A stretch of DNA of 64,000 bases from Sagittula sp048553715 (GCF_048553715.1 NZ_JBLZNC010000006.1:1-64000), one strand, 5' to 3'. Numbered from the stretch's first letter, positions 16,514 to 24,999 are shown. The notes: generated by a model from the letters alone, not told the origin. Numbers and translations: made by a program.

Positions 16514-17154
16514 TCGGTCTTTTCCTCGAACTGGCACAGGTCGCGTATCAGGCACGCCTTGCATTTCGGTTTACGCGCGACGCAGATGTAGCGTCCATGC
16601 AGGATCAGCCAGTGGTGCGCGTGTTGTTGAAAATCTACGGGAATGTGGTCTTCGATGGCGCGTTCCACAGCAACCACATCTTTGCCGGGGCAGATGCCCG
16701 CACGGTTCCCGACACGGTAGATATGTGTGTCCACGGCCTGCGACGGGTAGTGCCACCACATGTTCAGCACCACATTCGCGGTCTTCCGTCCGACGCCCGG
16801 CAGGCTTTCCAATGCAGCGCGGGAACAGGGGACCTCGGAATTATACTGATCCACCAGAATCTGGCTAAGTTTTATGACGTTTTTGGCCTTGTTGCGGTAC
16901 AGGCCGATGGTCTTGATGTGCTCGATCACCCCATCAAGTCCCAGCGCCAGCATCTTTTCCGGCGTATCCGCGATCTGGAACAGCTTTTCGGTGGCTTTGT
17001 TCACACCGGCATCGGTCGATTGCGCAGACAGCGCCACCGCCACCACCAGCGTATAGGCGTTGGTGTGGTTCAGCTCGCCCTTGGGTTCGGGCTCTGCCTC
17101 GCGAAAGCGCGTAAAGACCTCGCGCAGGGTGTGATAGTCCATCTGCTTTGCCAT
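16510..17154 (-). CDS. nth: Endonuclease III (DNA glycosylase/AP lyase)
   Basis: 214-aa base-excision repair enzyme that removes oxidised pyrimidines and nicks AP sites. It has the helix-hairpin-helix LPGVGRKTANVVL with the catalytic lysine, the catalytic Asp in VDTHIYRV, and a C-terminal 4Fe-4S cluster set C-x6-C-x2-C-x5-C (ICVARKPKCKACLIRDLC). ATG 17154 gives the family start; the upstream ATG adds 23 non-homologous residues. It is translationally coupled to the adenosine kinase gene downstream. A TetR regulator diverges 126 bp away. Confidence 0.95.
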   Translation of the reverse strand: MAKQMDYHTLREVFTRFREAEPEPKGELNHTNAYTLVVAVALSAQSTDAGVNKATEKLFQIADTPEKMLALGLDGVIEHIKTIGLYRNKAKNVIKLSQILVDQYNSEVPCSRAALESLPGVGRKTANVVLNMWWHYPSQAVDTHIYRVGNRAGICPGKDVVAVERAIEDHIPVDFQQHAHHWLILHGRYICVARKPKCKACLIRDLCQFEEKTE

Positions 17155-17226
17155 GACGGGCGTAATGCCCGCTGGCGGCCAATCCCGCAAGTCTTGGGGC
17201 TCACAGGAAGGTGAATGTCGCACCTA

Positions 17227-17255
17227 TTGATAATGAATGTTCATTATCATATTTG
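17227..17255 (+). promoter_or_regulatory. tetR promoter with 20-bp palindromic operator
   Basis: gataatgaa (17229-17237) and ttcattatc (17240-17248) form perfect 9-bp arms around a 2-bp centre. TTGATA (17227-17232) and TATTTG (17250-17255), spaced 17 bp, flank it as a -35/-10 pair, so the palindrome fills the promoter spacer. This is the classic layout of an autorepressed TetR gene. It also lies only 75 bp from the nth start, so nth could be affected. Confidence 0.75.
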
Positions 17256-17280
17256 GTACCTGTATCAAGAAGGACACCAC

Positions 17281-17853
17281 ATGCCCCGCCTGACCAAGGA
17301 TGAAACCCGCCTGAAACTGCGCAATGCTGTCGTGTTCGAGGCCGTGGACAAAGGCTTTGCCGCCTTGTCCGTGGGCGATGTGGTCAAGCGTGCGCAGGTG
17401 TCGGCAGGAACGGTCTATGTGCATTTCGACAACAAGACCGACATGCTGCAACAGGTGTATATGGATCTGAAGCGCCAGTTCCACGGGGCGGTCACGCGGC
17501 AGCGCGACATCACCCCCACACGGGACATGATTCGCGCCATCTGGTTCGACATGTTCGACTGGATCGCAGAGCGACCGCGTGATTTTCTGTTTCTCGACCT
17601 CGGGGCGGCGGCGCGTCTGCTGACCGAGGCGCAACAGGCCGAAGCGGATGCCTTCGCCGACGATATTGCCGCGCTGTTGCGGCGCGGGGTCGAGGACGGA
17701 ACGCTTGCCCCGCTGGATACCAAACTGCTGTCGCTGCTGCTGACCGCGCCTGCCATGCAGATGGCGCGCGGCGCGGTGATGCGCGGCCAACCCATACCCA
17801 AAGACAGCGTAGAGCAGACGTTTGACCGCGTCTGGCTGTCCATCGCGGCCTGA
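17281..17853 (+). CDS. TetR/AcrR-family transcriptional regulator
   Basis: 190-aa repressor. Residues about 5-50 form the TetR helix-turn-helix: FAALSVGDVVKRAQVSAGTVYVHFDNK, with the usual GTVYVHF recognition end. The remainder is an all-helical ligand domain. ATG 17281 has an agaagga ribosome-binding site; upstream ATGs would place coding sequence over the operator. The SDR gene follows 17 bp after the stop in the same unit, so the regulator probably controls itself and that dehydrogenase. The inducer is unknown. Confidence 0.9.
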   Translation: MPRLTKDETRLKLRNAVVFEAVDKGFAALSVGDVVKRAQVSAGTVYVHFDNKTDMLQQVYMDLKRQFHGAVTRQRDITPTRDMIRAIWFDMFDWIAERPRDFLFLDLGAAARLLTEAQQAEADAFADDIAALLRRGVEDGTLAPLDTKLLSLLLTAPAMQMARGAVMRGQPIPKDSVEQTFDRVWLSIAA

Positions 17854-17870
17854 CCCGCAAAGGAATTACC

Positions 17871-18731
17871 ATGAGCAAGATCATACTTATCACCGGCACA
17901 TCGACCGGACTGGGCATCTCCGTCGCGGTGCAGGCCGCACAGGCGGGCCACACGGTCTATGCCACCATGCGCAATACGGCCAAACGTGCGCTTCTGGACG
18001 CGGCTGCGGAGCAGGCAGGTGTGTCGCTTAATGTGCTGACGCTGGACGTGCAGGATCAGTCCAGCATCGACACGGCCGTCGATCAGATCATCGCCTTGCA
18101 CGGGCGGATCGATGTTCTGGTGAACAATGCAGGCCAAGGGTTTGTGCGCACGATCGAACAGGCCACAGAGGCGGAGATCAGCCGCGTTATGGACATCAAC
18201 CACATGGGGGTTGTCCGCACGATCAAGGCGGTGATCCCGCATATGCGCGCGGCGCGTTCGGGCCATATCGTCAATATCACCTCCGTCGGCGGGCTGGTAG
18301 GACAGCCATTTAACGAGATCTACTGCGCGGCGAAATTCGCGGTCGAAGGTCTGACAGAAGCCATGGCCAGCTATCTGACACCGGCCTTTGGCATTCGGTT
18401 CACCGCCGTTGAACCGGGGGGCATCTCGACAGAGTTTGCGGCAACGGTGCTCAAGCAAATCGAGGACACGGGCGGCATGTTCGACGATGAGTATCTGCCC
18501 GTTCTGCAGACCTATATCGGGGGCGCGCAGTCGCGGATGGGGGCGGGCGCCTACCAGACACCGGATGAGGTGGCCCAAGTGGTGATGTCCGTCATCTCTA
18601 CCACACAGCCGCCTTTGCGCATCCGCACCTCTGACTGGGCCGAAGAGCTGACGCGCTTCAAGACCACAACCGACCCCGACGGCAGCAAACAACAAGAGAT
18701 GATCGTCTCCCGCTTTCTGGGCGATCTGTAA
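17871..18731 (+). CDS. Short-chain dehydrogenase/reductase
   Basis: 286-aa classical SDR oxidoreductase. The cofactor loop is TGTSTGLG (residues 8-15), followed by NNAG, the catalytic Ser in NITSVGG and the YxxxK pair in YCAAK. The acidic Asp that selects NAD is not evident after strand 2 (ATMRN), which favours NADP(H). It is cotranscribed with the TetR gene, so it is probably inducible by a small molecule. The substrate cannot be predicted. Confidence 0.88.
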   Translation: MSKIILITGTSTGLGISVAVQAAQAGHTVYATMRNTAKRALLDAAAEQAGVSLNVLTLDVQDQSSIDTAVDQIIALHGRIDVLVNNAGQGFVRTIEQATEAEISRVMDINHMGVVRTIKAVIPHMRAARSGHIVNITSVGGLVGQPFNEIYCAAKFAVEGLTEAMASYLTPAFGIRFTAVEPGGISTEFAATVLKQIEDTGGMFDDEYLPVLQTYIGGAQSRMGAGAYQTPDEVAQVVMSVISTTQPPLRIRTSDWAEELTRFKTTTDPDGSKQQEMIVSRFLGDL

Positions 18732-18790
18732 GCCCCGTATCGGCGTGCTGCGGCCTTTGGTCATGGCGCGCCTTTTCGCTTTGAGATGGA

Positions 18791-18821
18791 GCAACATGCG
18801 GGTAGGACAGCCGCATGTTGC
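18791..18821 (+). promoter_or_regulatory. 11-bp inverted repeat covering a start codon
   Basis: gcaacatgcgg (18791-18801) and ccgcatgttgc (18811-18821) are perfect inverted repeats around the 9-nt loop gtaggacag. The ATG of the next gene (18815-18817) lies in the right arm and the only Shine-Dalgarno-like sequence (agga) is in the loop. It could be a metal-sensor operator or an RNA hairpin that limits translation. Confidence 0.5.
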
Positions 18822-19174
18822 ACGGTCTGTTCCGTCTTTCCCTTCTGTGTGCCGTGATCCTCGGCATCGCGCTGCCGAAATCCACGGCGGCGCTTGTGGC
18901 GTTGGGGCTGAGCCGTGCGCAGATCATCGTGATCTGTACCGGCGAGGGGCTGCGCACCATCACGCTGGATGCCAACGGTAACCCTGTTGCCGAGGATGAG
19001 ACCGACGGCCACCTGTGTCTGATGGTGCATGCGGTCGATGGCGGCAGCGCGCCGGATGTGACGCACCCTGTGGCGCTGTCGCGGGACGTTGCCCTGACCC
19101 TGCCTTTGACGGTGACCGATGCCACGCGGCTGCCGTTGCATGATGCCGCGCCCCGCGCGCCCCCGTTGTCGTGA
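18815..19174 (+). CDS. Small exported protein, possibly DUF2946-like
   Basis: 119-aa protein with an N-terminal hydrophobic segment (about 5-30) that could be a signal peptide or membrane anchor. VICTGEGLRTITLDANGNPV and HLCLMVHA follow, giving a pair of cysteines at roughly the spacing seen in DUF2946 proteins near copper or iron uptake genes. That family call is from memory and tentative. It precedes a PepSY-type membrane reductase on the same strand with a 137-bp gap, suggesting a joint role in metal handling. A perfect inverted repeat overlaps its start codon. Confidence 0.55.
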   Translation: MLHGLFRLSLLCAVILGIALPKSTAALVALGLSRAQIIVICTGEGLRTITLDANGNPVAEDETDGHLCLMVHAVDGGSAPDVTHPVALSRDVALTLPLTVTDATRLPLHDAAPRAPPLS

Positions 19175-19311
19175 TTGCCTGACATTTCCTGACATCACGA
19201 CACCGGCCAAAGCGTGTCTTTGGCGCAATAGGGGTATTCCATGACCTTCTTTCCAATGCCGCGCGCCGCGCGGACCCAATCCGTTTGCCCGTCCTTTGCG
19301 GAGGCAAGCCA

Positions 19312-20718
19312 ATGACCACTGATACCAAATCCAAATTCTACCGCGCGGTGTGGCGCTGGCATTTCTATGCGGGGCTGTATGTCATTCCGTTCTTTCTGAT
19401 GCTCGCCATGACCGGCATGACGATGCTGTGGATCGCTTATCTGGACGGGCGCGATGGCGAGCGTATCTCCGTCATCCCTGCGGAGGCGCCGCTTGCGCTG
19501 TCGGCGCAGGTGGCCGCTGCGCAGTCGGCCTATCCTGACGGGACGGTTGCACAGTATATCGCGCCGCGCGCCGGTGATCTGGCCGCGATCTTCCGCGTCA
19601 ATACGGCAGAGGGGCCGATGATGGCAGTGGTTGATCCCTACACCGCAGAGGTGGTCAGCACCTTTGCCCGTCGCAGCGGCTGGTACGACACGATGGACAA
19701 CATCCACGGCACCTTGTTGCTGGGCGTGACGGGTGACCGGATGATTGAACTGGCGGCGTCTTTGGGCGTGATCCTGTTGGCGACGGGGCTGTACCTGTGG
19801 TGGCCGCGCGACGGGCAGGGGCTGCGCGCGCTGTTGCCCCGGCTGGGGGCGCGGGGGCGCAGCCTGTGGAAATCACTGCACGCCACCGTGGGGATCTGGG
19901 TGTCCGTGGTTCTTCTGGCGTTTCTGATCTCGGGGCTGGCATGGGCCGGTGTCTGGGGCGGCAAGCTGGTCCAGGCCTGGTCGAGCTTTCCCGCCGGTAA
20001 ATACTCGGGCATTCCCGTCAGCGATATCAGCCACGCAGAGGCGCTGAACGGCGGCACCAAGGAGGTCCCTTGGGCACTGGAACAGACGCCGATGCCTGCC
20101 TCTGACGCCCATGCAGGTCACGGCGACCATAGCGAGTCCCCCGCCAGCGGCGCCTCTGACCAAAGCGCGGGCCTGCGTCCGAGCGTGGATCAGGTCGATG
20201 CCTTCGCCCGCCAGATCGGTTTCGCCGGGCGATACCAGTTGAACTGGCCGCAAGGCGACACCGGTGTCTGGAGCCTGAGCCGCGATTCCATGTCCACCGA
20301 CAGCCGTAACCCGACATCGGACCGGATCGTGCATCTGGATCGCTACCGCGGAGAGATCCTCGCCGATGTGGGCTATGCCGACTATTCCTTGATGGGCAAG
20401 GCTATGGCCGTGGGCATCGCGCTGCATATGGGGACCTTGGGGTTGTGGAGCGTTCTGGCCAATACACTGGTGTGTTTGGCGGTGATCTTTCTGTCTGTGT
20501 CGGGGATTGTTCTGTGGTGGAAGCGCCGTCCGGCAGGCGGTCTGCGACTGGCAGCCCCGCCAGCACCGCGGGACATGCCGCAGTGGAAAGGCGCGGTGGC
20601 GGTTGCGCTGGTGCTAAGCCTTGCCTTTCCGCTGGCCGGTGTGGCTTTGGCTGCCGTGCTGCTGCTGGACGCGCTGGTGCTGCCGATTTTGCGGATTCGA
20701 CCTGCACAAAGCGCATAA
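19312..20718 (+). CDS. PepSY-associated transmembrane protein (PiuB-like)
   Basis: 468-aa inner-membrane protein of the PepSY_TM family, often linked to siderophore-iron reduction or copper handling. It starts with the family region FYRAVWRWHFYAGLYVIPFFL and has about four membrane spans, with long periplasmic segments holding the PepSY units. Paired histidines near helices (WRWHFYAG, DNIHGTLL, KSLHATVG, ALHMGTLG) suit haem or metal binding. A His-rich insert (HAGHGDHSE, near 265) looks like a metal-binding loop. ATG 19312 has a ggagg site. The upstream small cysteine protein supports a metal-related role; the metal is not determined. Confidence 0.8.
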   Translation: MTTDTKSKFYRAVWRWHFYAGLYVIPFFLMLAMTGMTMLWIAYLDGRDGERISVIPAEAPLALSAQVAAAQSAYPDGTVAQYIAPRAGDLAAIFRVNTAEGPMMAVVDPYTAEVVSTFARRSGWYDTMDNIHGTLLLGVTGDRMIELAASLGVILLATGLYLWWPRDGQGLRALLPRLGARGRSLWKSLHATVGIWVSVVLLAFLISGLAWAGVWGGKLVQAWSSFPAGKYSGIPVSDISHAEALNGGTKEVPWALEQTPMPASDAHAGHGDHSESPASGASDQSAGLRPSVDQVDAFARQIGFAGRYQLNWPQGDTGVWSLSRDSMSTDSRNPTSDRIVHLDRYRGEILADVGYADYSLMGKAMAVGIALHMGTLGLWSVLANTLVCLAVIFLSVSGIVLWWKRRPAGGLRLAAPPAPRDMPQWKGAVAVALVLSLAFPLAGVALAAVLLLDALVLPILRIRPAQSA

Positions 20719-20775
20719 AACGGATCGTGCGCCTGCCTTTGTCCCGCTACTGTCGGGGCAAAGGAGACCCAAGCC

Positions 20776-21621
20776 GTGACTGTTCTGCCTGAAAACACCG
20801 CCAGCTATCACTATCAGATCATGGGCCGCGCCATCGAGGCGGTGGACCGGCTGGGGCCGCAGGCGACTTTGGACCAGTTGGCGGCGGAAATGGGCATGTC
20901 CACCGCCCATTTCCAACGTCTGTTCAGCCAGTGGGCGGGCGTGTCGCCCAAGCGGTTGCAGCAGTATTTCACGCTCGGCCATGCCAAACGGCTGCTGCAG
21001 AACCGCTTTACCACGCTGGACACCGCCCATGCGACGGGGCTGTCCGGCGGCGGGCGGCTGCATGATCTGTTCCTGCGGTGGGAGGCGATGAGCCCCGGCG
21101 ATTTTGCCCGTGGCGGTGCCGGTTTGACGATCCACTATGGCTGGTTTGACAGCCCCTTTGGCCCTGCGCTGGTGATGGGGACGGATAGGGGGCTCTGCGG
21201 GATCGGCTTTGGAGCCGAATGCACCGAGGCAGAGGCCATGGCCGATCTGTGCGGGCGCTGGCCAAATGCCAGCTATGTCGAGGCGCCGGACCGGCTGGCC
21301 CCTTGGGTGGATGCGGCCTTTGGCAGGCAGCAGGCCGAGGTGCCGCTGTTTCTGATTGGCGCGCCCTTTCAGATCAAGGTCTGGGAGGCGCTGATGCGCA
21401 TTCCGTCGGGCCATGTCACGACCTATTCCGAAATCGCGCAGGCCATCGGCACGCCGCGCGCAGTGCGGGCCGTCGGCACGGCGGTGGGGCGCAATCCGAT
21501 CAGCTATCTGATCCCCTGCCATCGGGCCTTGCGCAAATCCGGCGGCTTGGGGGGCTATCACTGGGGACTGCCGGTGAAACGTGCCTTGTTGGCCTATGAG
21601 GGCGCGCGGGCGGATGCCTGA
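20776..21621 (+). CDS. Ada-like AraC HTH / methylated-DNA--cysteine methyltransferase fusion
   Basis: 281-aa DNA repair protein that should transfer the O6-alkyl group of guanine to its own cysteine. An AraC-type helix-turn-helix is at about 25-110 (LAAEMGMSTAHFQRLFSQWAG), followed by the methyltransferase N-domain and the catalytic C-domain with the active-site motif IPCHR near 252. The N-terminal zinc/phosphotriester domain of E. coli Ada is absent, so it resembles the shorter Ada form. The start is GTG 20776, preceded by aaggag at 9 nt; an ATG at 20821 is possible but lacks such a site. The gene appears monocistronic. Confidence 0.9.
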   Translation: MTVLPENTASYHYQIMGRAIEAVDRLGPQATLDQLAAEMGMSTAHFQRLFSQWAGVSPKRLQQYFTLGHAKRLLQNRFTTLDTAHATGLSGGGRLHDLFLRWEAMSPGDFARGGAGLTIHYGWFDSPFGPALVMGTDRGLCGIGFGAECTEAEAMADLCGRWPNASYVEAPDRLAPWVDAAFGRQQAEVPLFLIGAPFQIKVWEALMRIPSGHVTTYSEIAQAIGTPRAVRAVGTAVGRNPISYLIPCHRALRKSGGLGGYHWGLPVKRALLAYEGARADA

Positions 21622-21624
21622 CCC

Positions 21625-22380
21625 CTAACGGGCAAAGAACACCAGCGCCGTGACCGCGCCCACGCAAATGACCCCGACCCGCAGCAAGGGCACGGGCAAG
21701 TGACGGCTGCTGCGCGCGCCCACGTAGCCGCCGACCGCCGTGCTGAGCGCCATGATGGCCGCCTGCTCCCACGCAATCAGACCGGCGCTGATAAAGGTCA
21801 CCGCCGAGACAAGGGACAACAGGGCGGACAGCGCCGTTTTCAGCCCGTTCATGCCGTGAAGGTTGCGAAAGCCTAGCAGGCCAAAGGCTGCCAAAAGCAT
21901 GATGCCAAGACCGCCGTTAAAATACCCGCCGTAAACCGACACGGCCAGCACCACCGCCCCCCCAGACACGGGACCAAGCTCGCCGCCGCCGCGCAGGCGT
22001 CTTTGGATCGCGGGGCCGCAGGCAAAGAGAGTCGTGGCCAGCGTCAAAAGCCATGGCACGATCCACAAAAACGCGGCCTCTGACGTGACAATCAACAGGC
22101 CCGAGCCCGTCAGCCCGCCCACAGCTGCGATCCCCGCAATGGTCCGTAGATCCAGAACCCCCTCGTCGCGGATGTCGTGGCGAAAGCCCCATGCCCCGCT
22201 GAGATACCCGGGCAAGGCGCTGAGCGTCGCCGTGGCATTTGCGGCCACCGGCGGCACGCCCACGTAGATCAGCGCAGGCAGGGACAGGAATGTTCCGCCG
22301 CCTGCCACGGCATTCAGGACGCCGGCGGCAAAGCCCGCAAGCGTCAGGATGGCAAGTTCTGTCAGGGAAAAGGCCGTCAA
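21625..22380 (-). CDS. TSUP-family (TauE/SafE-like) membrane carrier
   Basis: About 251 aa with eight likely membrane helices in two repeats. The TSUP signature is GFAAGVLNAVAGGGTFLSLPAL in helix 1 with its echo SVYGGYFNGGLGIMLLAAF in the second half. The family exports or imports sulfur or organic anions such as sulfite, sulfoacetate and taurine. The probable start is TTG 22380, which overlaps the stop of the upstream SH3 gene as TTGA; no ATG is available without overlapping that gene by about 100 bp. The substrate is unknown. It converges with the Ada-like gene, leaving a 3-bp gap. Confidence 0.82.
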   Translation of the reverse strand: MTAFSLTELAILTLAGFAAGVLNAVAGGGTFLSLPALIYVGVPPVAANATATLSALPGYLSGAWGFRHDIRDEGVLDLRTIAGIAAVGGLTGSGLLIVTSEAAFLWIVPWLLTLATTLFACGPAIQRRLRGGGELGPVSGGAVVLAVSVYGGYFNGGLGIMLLAAFGLLGFRNLHGMNGLKTALSALLSLVSAVTFISAGLIAWEQAAIMALSTAVGGYVGARSSRHLPVPLLRVGVICVGAVTALVFFAR

Positions 22381-22664
22381 CGCGCGCTCAGATAAGCGTC
22401 CGAGACATAGCCGCGCAAGCCGGGGGCCACGTCCAGCGCGACCTCGCACCATTTGGTGGCCCCTGTCCGCTCGCAATCGCGCACCCGTACGATGGTGCCG
22501 TTGGGCAGGCCGACGATCACCACAAAGCCGGTGCCGGGGCCTGCGCGCAGTTTCAGCATATCGTCTTCATCGACGCCGATCACTTCGGCACGGTCGCGCC
22601 ACGCGGCCTGCGCCGGGGCGGCCAGCATCAGACCCGCAAGGGCCGCAGCCAGTAGGTGTTTCAT
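22377..22664 (-). CDS. Periplasmic SH3-domain protein
   Basis: 95-aa exported protein with a signal peptide (about 1-20, cleavage after AQA), then one bacterial SH3 fold: LKLRAGPGTGFVVIVGLPNGTIVRV, a cysteine pair (DCERT, WCEV) that may form a disulfide, and GYVSDAYL at the end. Such domains often bind peptidoglycan or metals. It is the first gene of a two-gene unit with the TSUP carrier, with a 4-bp TTGA overlap. Confidence 0.8.
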   Translation of the reverse strand: MKHLLAAALAGLMLAAPAQAAWRDRAEVIGVDEDDMLKLRAGPGTGFVVIVGLPNGTIVRVRDCERTGATKWCEVALDVAPGLRGYVSDAYLSAR

Positions 22665-22893
22665 GAATGTCTCCTGCTCGCATGTTTTTTAGGCAGCTTA
22701 CCCTGTGCCACGCCTGTTGGAAACGCCTGCCTGCATCCGTGGCTGCAACAGTGGGGCGCACACCACATGGGCGATTTGTCGCCTGTACAGGGGGATTGCC
22801 GTATTTTCACGGGAACCAACCGTTTGACTGTGGCATTAACCGTCTGGACAACAACGCGCCCGCGTCAGACGGGCCACCGACGAGAGGCACACA

Positions 22894-23562
22894 GTGACTA
22901 TGATCCGCTCTTCCCTTTTGCTTTCCATGACCGCCGCGCTGGGCCTGACCGCCTGCACCACCGGTCCTGTCTTTGACGAAACCGACCCGAACCGCAAAGC
23001 CAAGTCCGGCGCGTTGATCGGTGCGGCAACCGGCGCGGTCGCAGGCCGTCTGGCAGGCGGTGACGACAAGGGCGAGCGCAACCGCGCCACGCTGGCCGGT
23101 GCGCTGGTGGGTGCCGCCGCAGGGGCCGCCATCGGCAACCAGCTCGACAAGCAGGAAGCAGAGCTGCGCCAGCAACTTGGCAGCAACGTGGATATCCAGA
23201 ACACCGGTGACCGCCTGATCGTGACCATGCCGCAGGACATCCTGTTCGCCACCGACAGCTCGACCCTGCGTCCTGATCTGCAAGGCGACATCCGCGATGT
23301 GGCGCAGTCCCTGCTGGCCTATCCGAACACCACCACTCAGGTCATCGGTCACACCGACTCCGATGGTGAAGCATCCTATAACCTGCAGCTGTCGCAGCGC
23401 CGCGCACAGTCCGTGGCCAACGTGCTGATCGGTCAGGGCGTGCCCGCTGGTCGCATTCAGGTCATCGGCCGTGGCGAAGACCAGCCCATCGCGTCGAACC
23501 TGACGCCCGATGGCAAGCTGCAGAACCGTCGCGTCGAGATCGTGATCCTGCCCAACGCGTAA
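22894..23562 (+). CDS. OmpA-family outer-membrane lipoprotein with glycine zipper
   Basis: 222-aa lipoprotein. The signal peptide ends in the lipobox LTAC near residue 21. A glycine-zipper region (GALIGAATGAVAGRLAGG and GALVGAAAGAAIGNQ) follows, then an OmpA C-terminal peptidoglycan-binding domain from about 105, with GHTDSDGEASYNLQLSQRRA. It should anchor the outer membrane to the cell wall, like YiaD/Pal-type proteins. GTG 22894 and ATG 22900 are both possible starts and differ by two residues. A terminator follows. Confidence 0.9.
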   Translation: MTMIRSSLLLSMTAALGLTACTTGPVFDETDPNRKAKSGALIGAATGAVAGRLAGGDDKGERNRATLAGALVGAAAGAAIGNQLDKQEAELRQQLGSNVDIQNTGDRLIVTMPQDILFATDSSTLRPDLQGDIRDVAQSLLAYPNTTTQVIGHTDSDGEASYNLQLSQRRAQSVANVLIGQGVPAGRIQVIGRGEDQPIASNLTPDGKLQNRRVEIVILPNA

Positions 23563-23590
23563 TCGCGCTGTCATTTACGACAATTCAAAG

Positions 23591-23617
23591 CGTCGCGGCC
23601 TTGCCGCGGCGTTTTTT
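23591..23617 (+). terminator. Rho-independent terminator after the OmpA-like gene
   Basis: cgtcgcgg / ccgcggcg stem with one G-T pair, loop ccttg, then tttttt. It lies 28 bp after the stop. Confidence 0.85.
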
Positions 23618-23657
23618 CGTTTAGATCATCTGGCAGCACTGAAAAGGAGCCTGCCTG

Positions 23658-24209
23658 ATGTCCACCCTGTCCCTTGTCGGCCTTTGCGGGTCGCTGCGCC
23701 GCGCATCGACCAACCGGCTGCTGATGCATGAAGCCGCGCGGCGCTTTGGCGAGGACGCGCCCTTTGCCGAGGTTGATATCCGCTTTCCGCTGTTTGACGA
23801 GGATCTGGAGGCCGGGCAGGGCATCCCCGATGCGGTCCAGCATGCGGCGGATATGATCGCGGGCGCGGATGCGGTGATCGTGGCCAGCCCCGAATACAAC
23901 AAGGGGATTACAGGCGCGCTGAAGAATGCCTTTGACTGGCTCAGCCGCACCGGCAGCAACCCGTGGCGCGACAAACCTGTGGCCATCGTGTCCGCTGCGG
24001 CGGGGGCCGCCGGGGGTGCGCGCAGTCAGGCGATGACACGGCTGTGTCTGACCGCCTTTCGCCCGCATCTTTTGACAGGACCAGAGGTTCTGGTGGGGCA
24101 GACGGCGCAGCAATGGGATGCGGACGGCCGTCTGACCAATGAATTCGGCGCGAAACTGCTGTCAGAGCTTATGGCCGATCTGCGCCGCGCCGCCGAGGCG
24201 CGCGCCTGA
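23658..24209 (+). CDS. NADPH-dependent FMN reductase family protein
   Basis: 183-aa flavodoxin-fold oxidoreductase of the NAD(P)H-dependent FMN reductase/azoreductase group. GLCGSLRRASTNRLLM is the phosphate-binding loop, and SPEYNKGITGALKNAFDWLSR is the family's flavin-contact signature. It may reduce quinones, chromate or azo compounds; the substrate is unknown. It has a strong aaaaggag ribosome-binding site. It is flanked by a terminator upstream and converges with the PagL-like gene. Confidence 0.87.
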   Translation: MSTLSLVGLCGSLRRASTNRLLMHEAARRFGEDAPFAEVDIRFPLFDEDLEAGQGIPDAVQHAADMIAGADAVIVASPEYNKGITGALKNAFDWLSRTGSNPWRDKPVAIVSAAAGAAGGARSQAMTRLCLTAFRPHLLTGPEVLVGQTAQQWDADGRLTNEFGAKLLSELMADLRRAAEARA

Positions 24210-24242
24210 TCGGGGCAGGGGCGCATTCCGCGCCCCATCGCA

Positions 24243-24767
24243 TCAGCGCAGCGGCACCGATACGTGGAAGGCCACCGTTTCGATCCCCGGGTTCTCGTCA
24301 TAGATCCCCGCGTTTGACCGGTGGTCATAGCTCAGCGCCATGCGCAGGCCGTTGCGCGCCTCCCAACCGACTTCCACGCCGGAGCGGAATTCGATCGGGC
24401 CGCCCAGGTCAAACCCGCCGTTGTCGAAATACAGGCCGGGCATGGCGTGCAGCTCGCCGTAAATCGGGGTCGATCCGAGCTGCATCTTGTAGGTGTGCCC
24501 AAAGCCGATCCATGTCTCGCCACCTTCGGCGACAGACAGGCCAATCGCCTCGCCAAAGGGGCCGCGTTTGTAGGGCAGATCGTAGCGCAGGTAGACTTCG
24601 CCCATGGTGTCGGCGTTGCGTTCCAGAACCTCGCCGCCAGAAACCAGAAGGCGTGGCGTGGTATCGGATTTTCCGATGCAGCCGTCGGCTGTCCCGCAGT
24701 GGTTCAGGCCCATATCGGTCATCCCGAGGACCAGCATCAGCACTGCGAATGTTCCGTCTGCCATCAA
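24243..24767 (-). CDS. PagL-like acyloxyacyl hydrolase (lipid A 3-O-deacylase)
   Basis: 174-aa protein that may remove the 3-O-acyl chain of lipid A in the outer membrane. The C-terminal region has the PagL active-site pattern: H-x-S in YDHRSNAGIYDENPGIE, with the downstream Asn and Glu conserved, and alternating hydrophobic beta-strand segments before it (TWIGFGHTYKMQL, RSGVEVGWEARN). An N-terminal hydrophobic stretch could be a signal peptide, though the start (MMADGTFAVLMLVLG) is short. Overall similarity is modest, so the catalytic call rests on the HxS-NAG-NPG cluster. Confidence 0.65.
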   Translation of the reverse strand: MMADGTFAVLMLVLGMTDMGLNHCGTADGCIGKSDTTPRLLVSGGEVLERNADTMGEVYLRYDLPYKRGPFGEAIGLSVAEGGETWIGFGHTYKMQLGSTPIYGELHAMPGLYFDNGGFDLGGPIEFRSGVEVGWEARNGLRMALSYDHRSNAGIYDENPGIETVAFHVSVPLR

Positions 24768-24999
24768 TCGATTCCTTTATAAACTGCTAATTTCATGCCG
24801 CAGATCAGCGTGTGAGTCCACCACGGGCTAATTTCGCGCTGATATACGATTTGCTTACGTTGCTGTGGGATATGGAGCGCCAAGCCACGAAAACGAGTGG
24901 CGGTTTAAGGAATTTCGCGCGTGTCCCAAAATGGCGGCACCGGGCCAGAATGGCCACAGCCCGGCTGGCGCAAAGCGCCCAAGAACATGACGGTGGACC

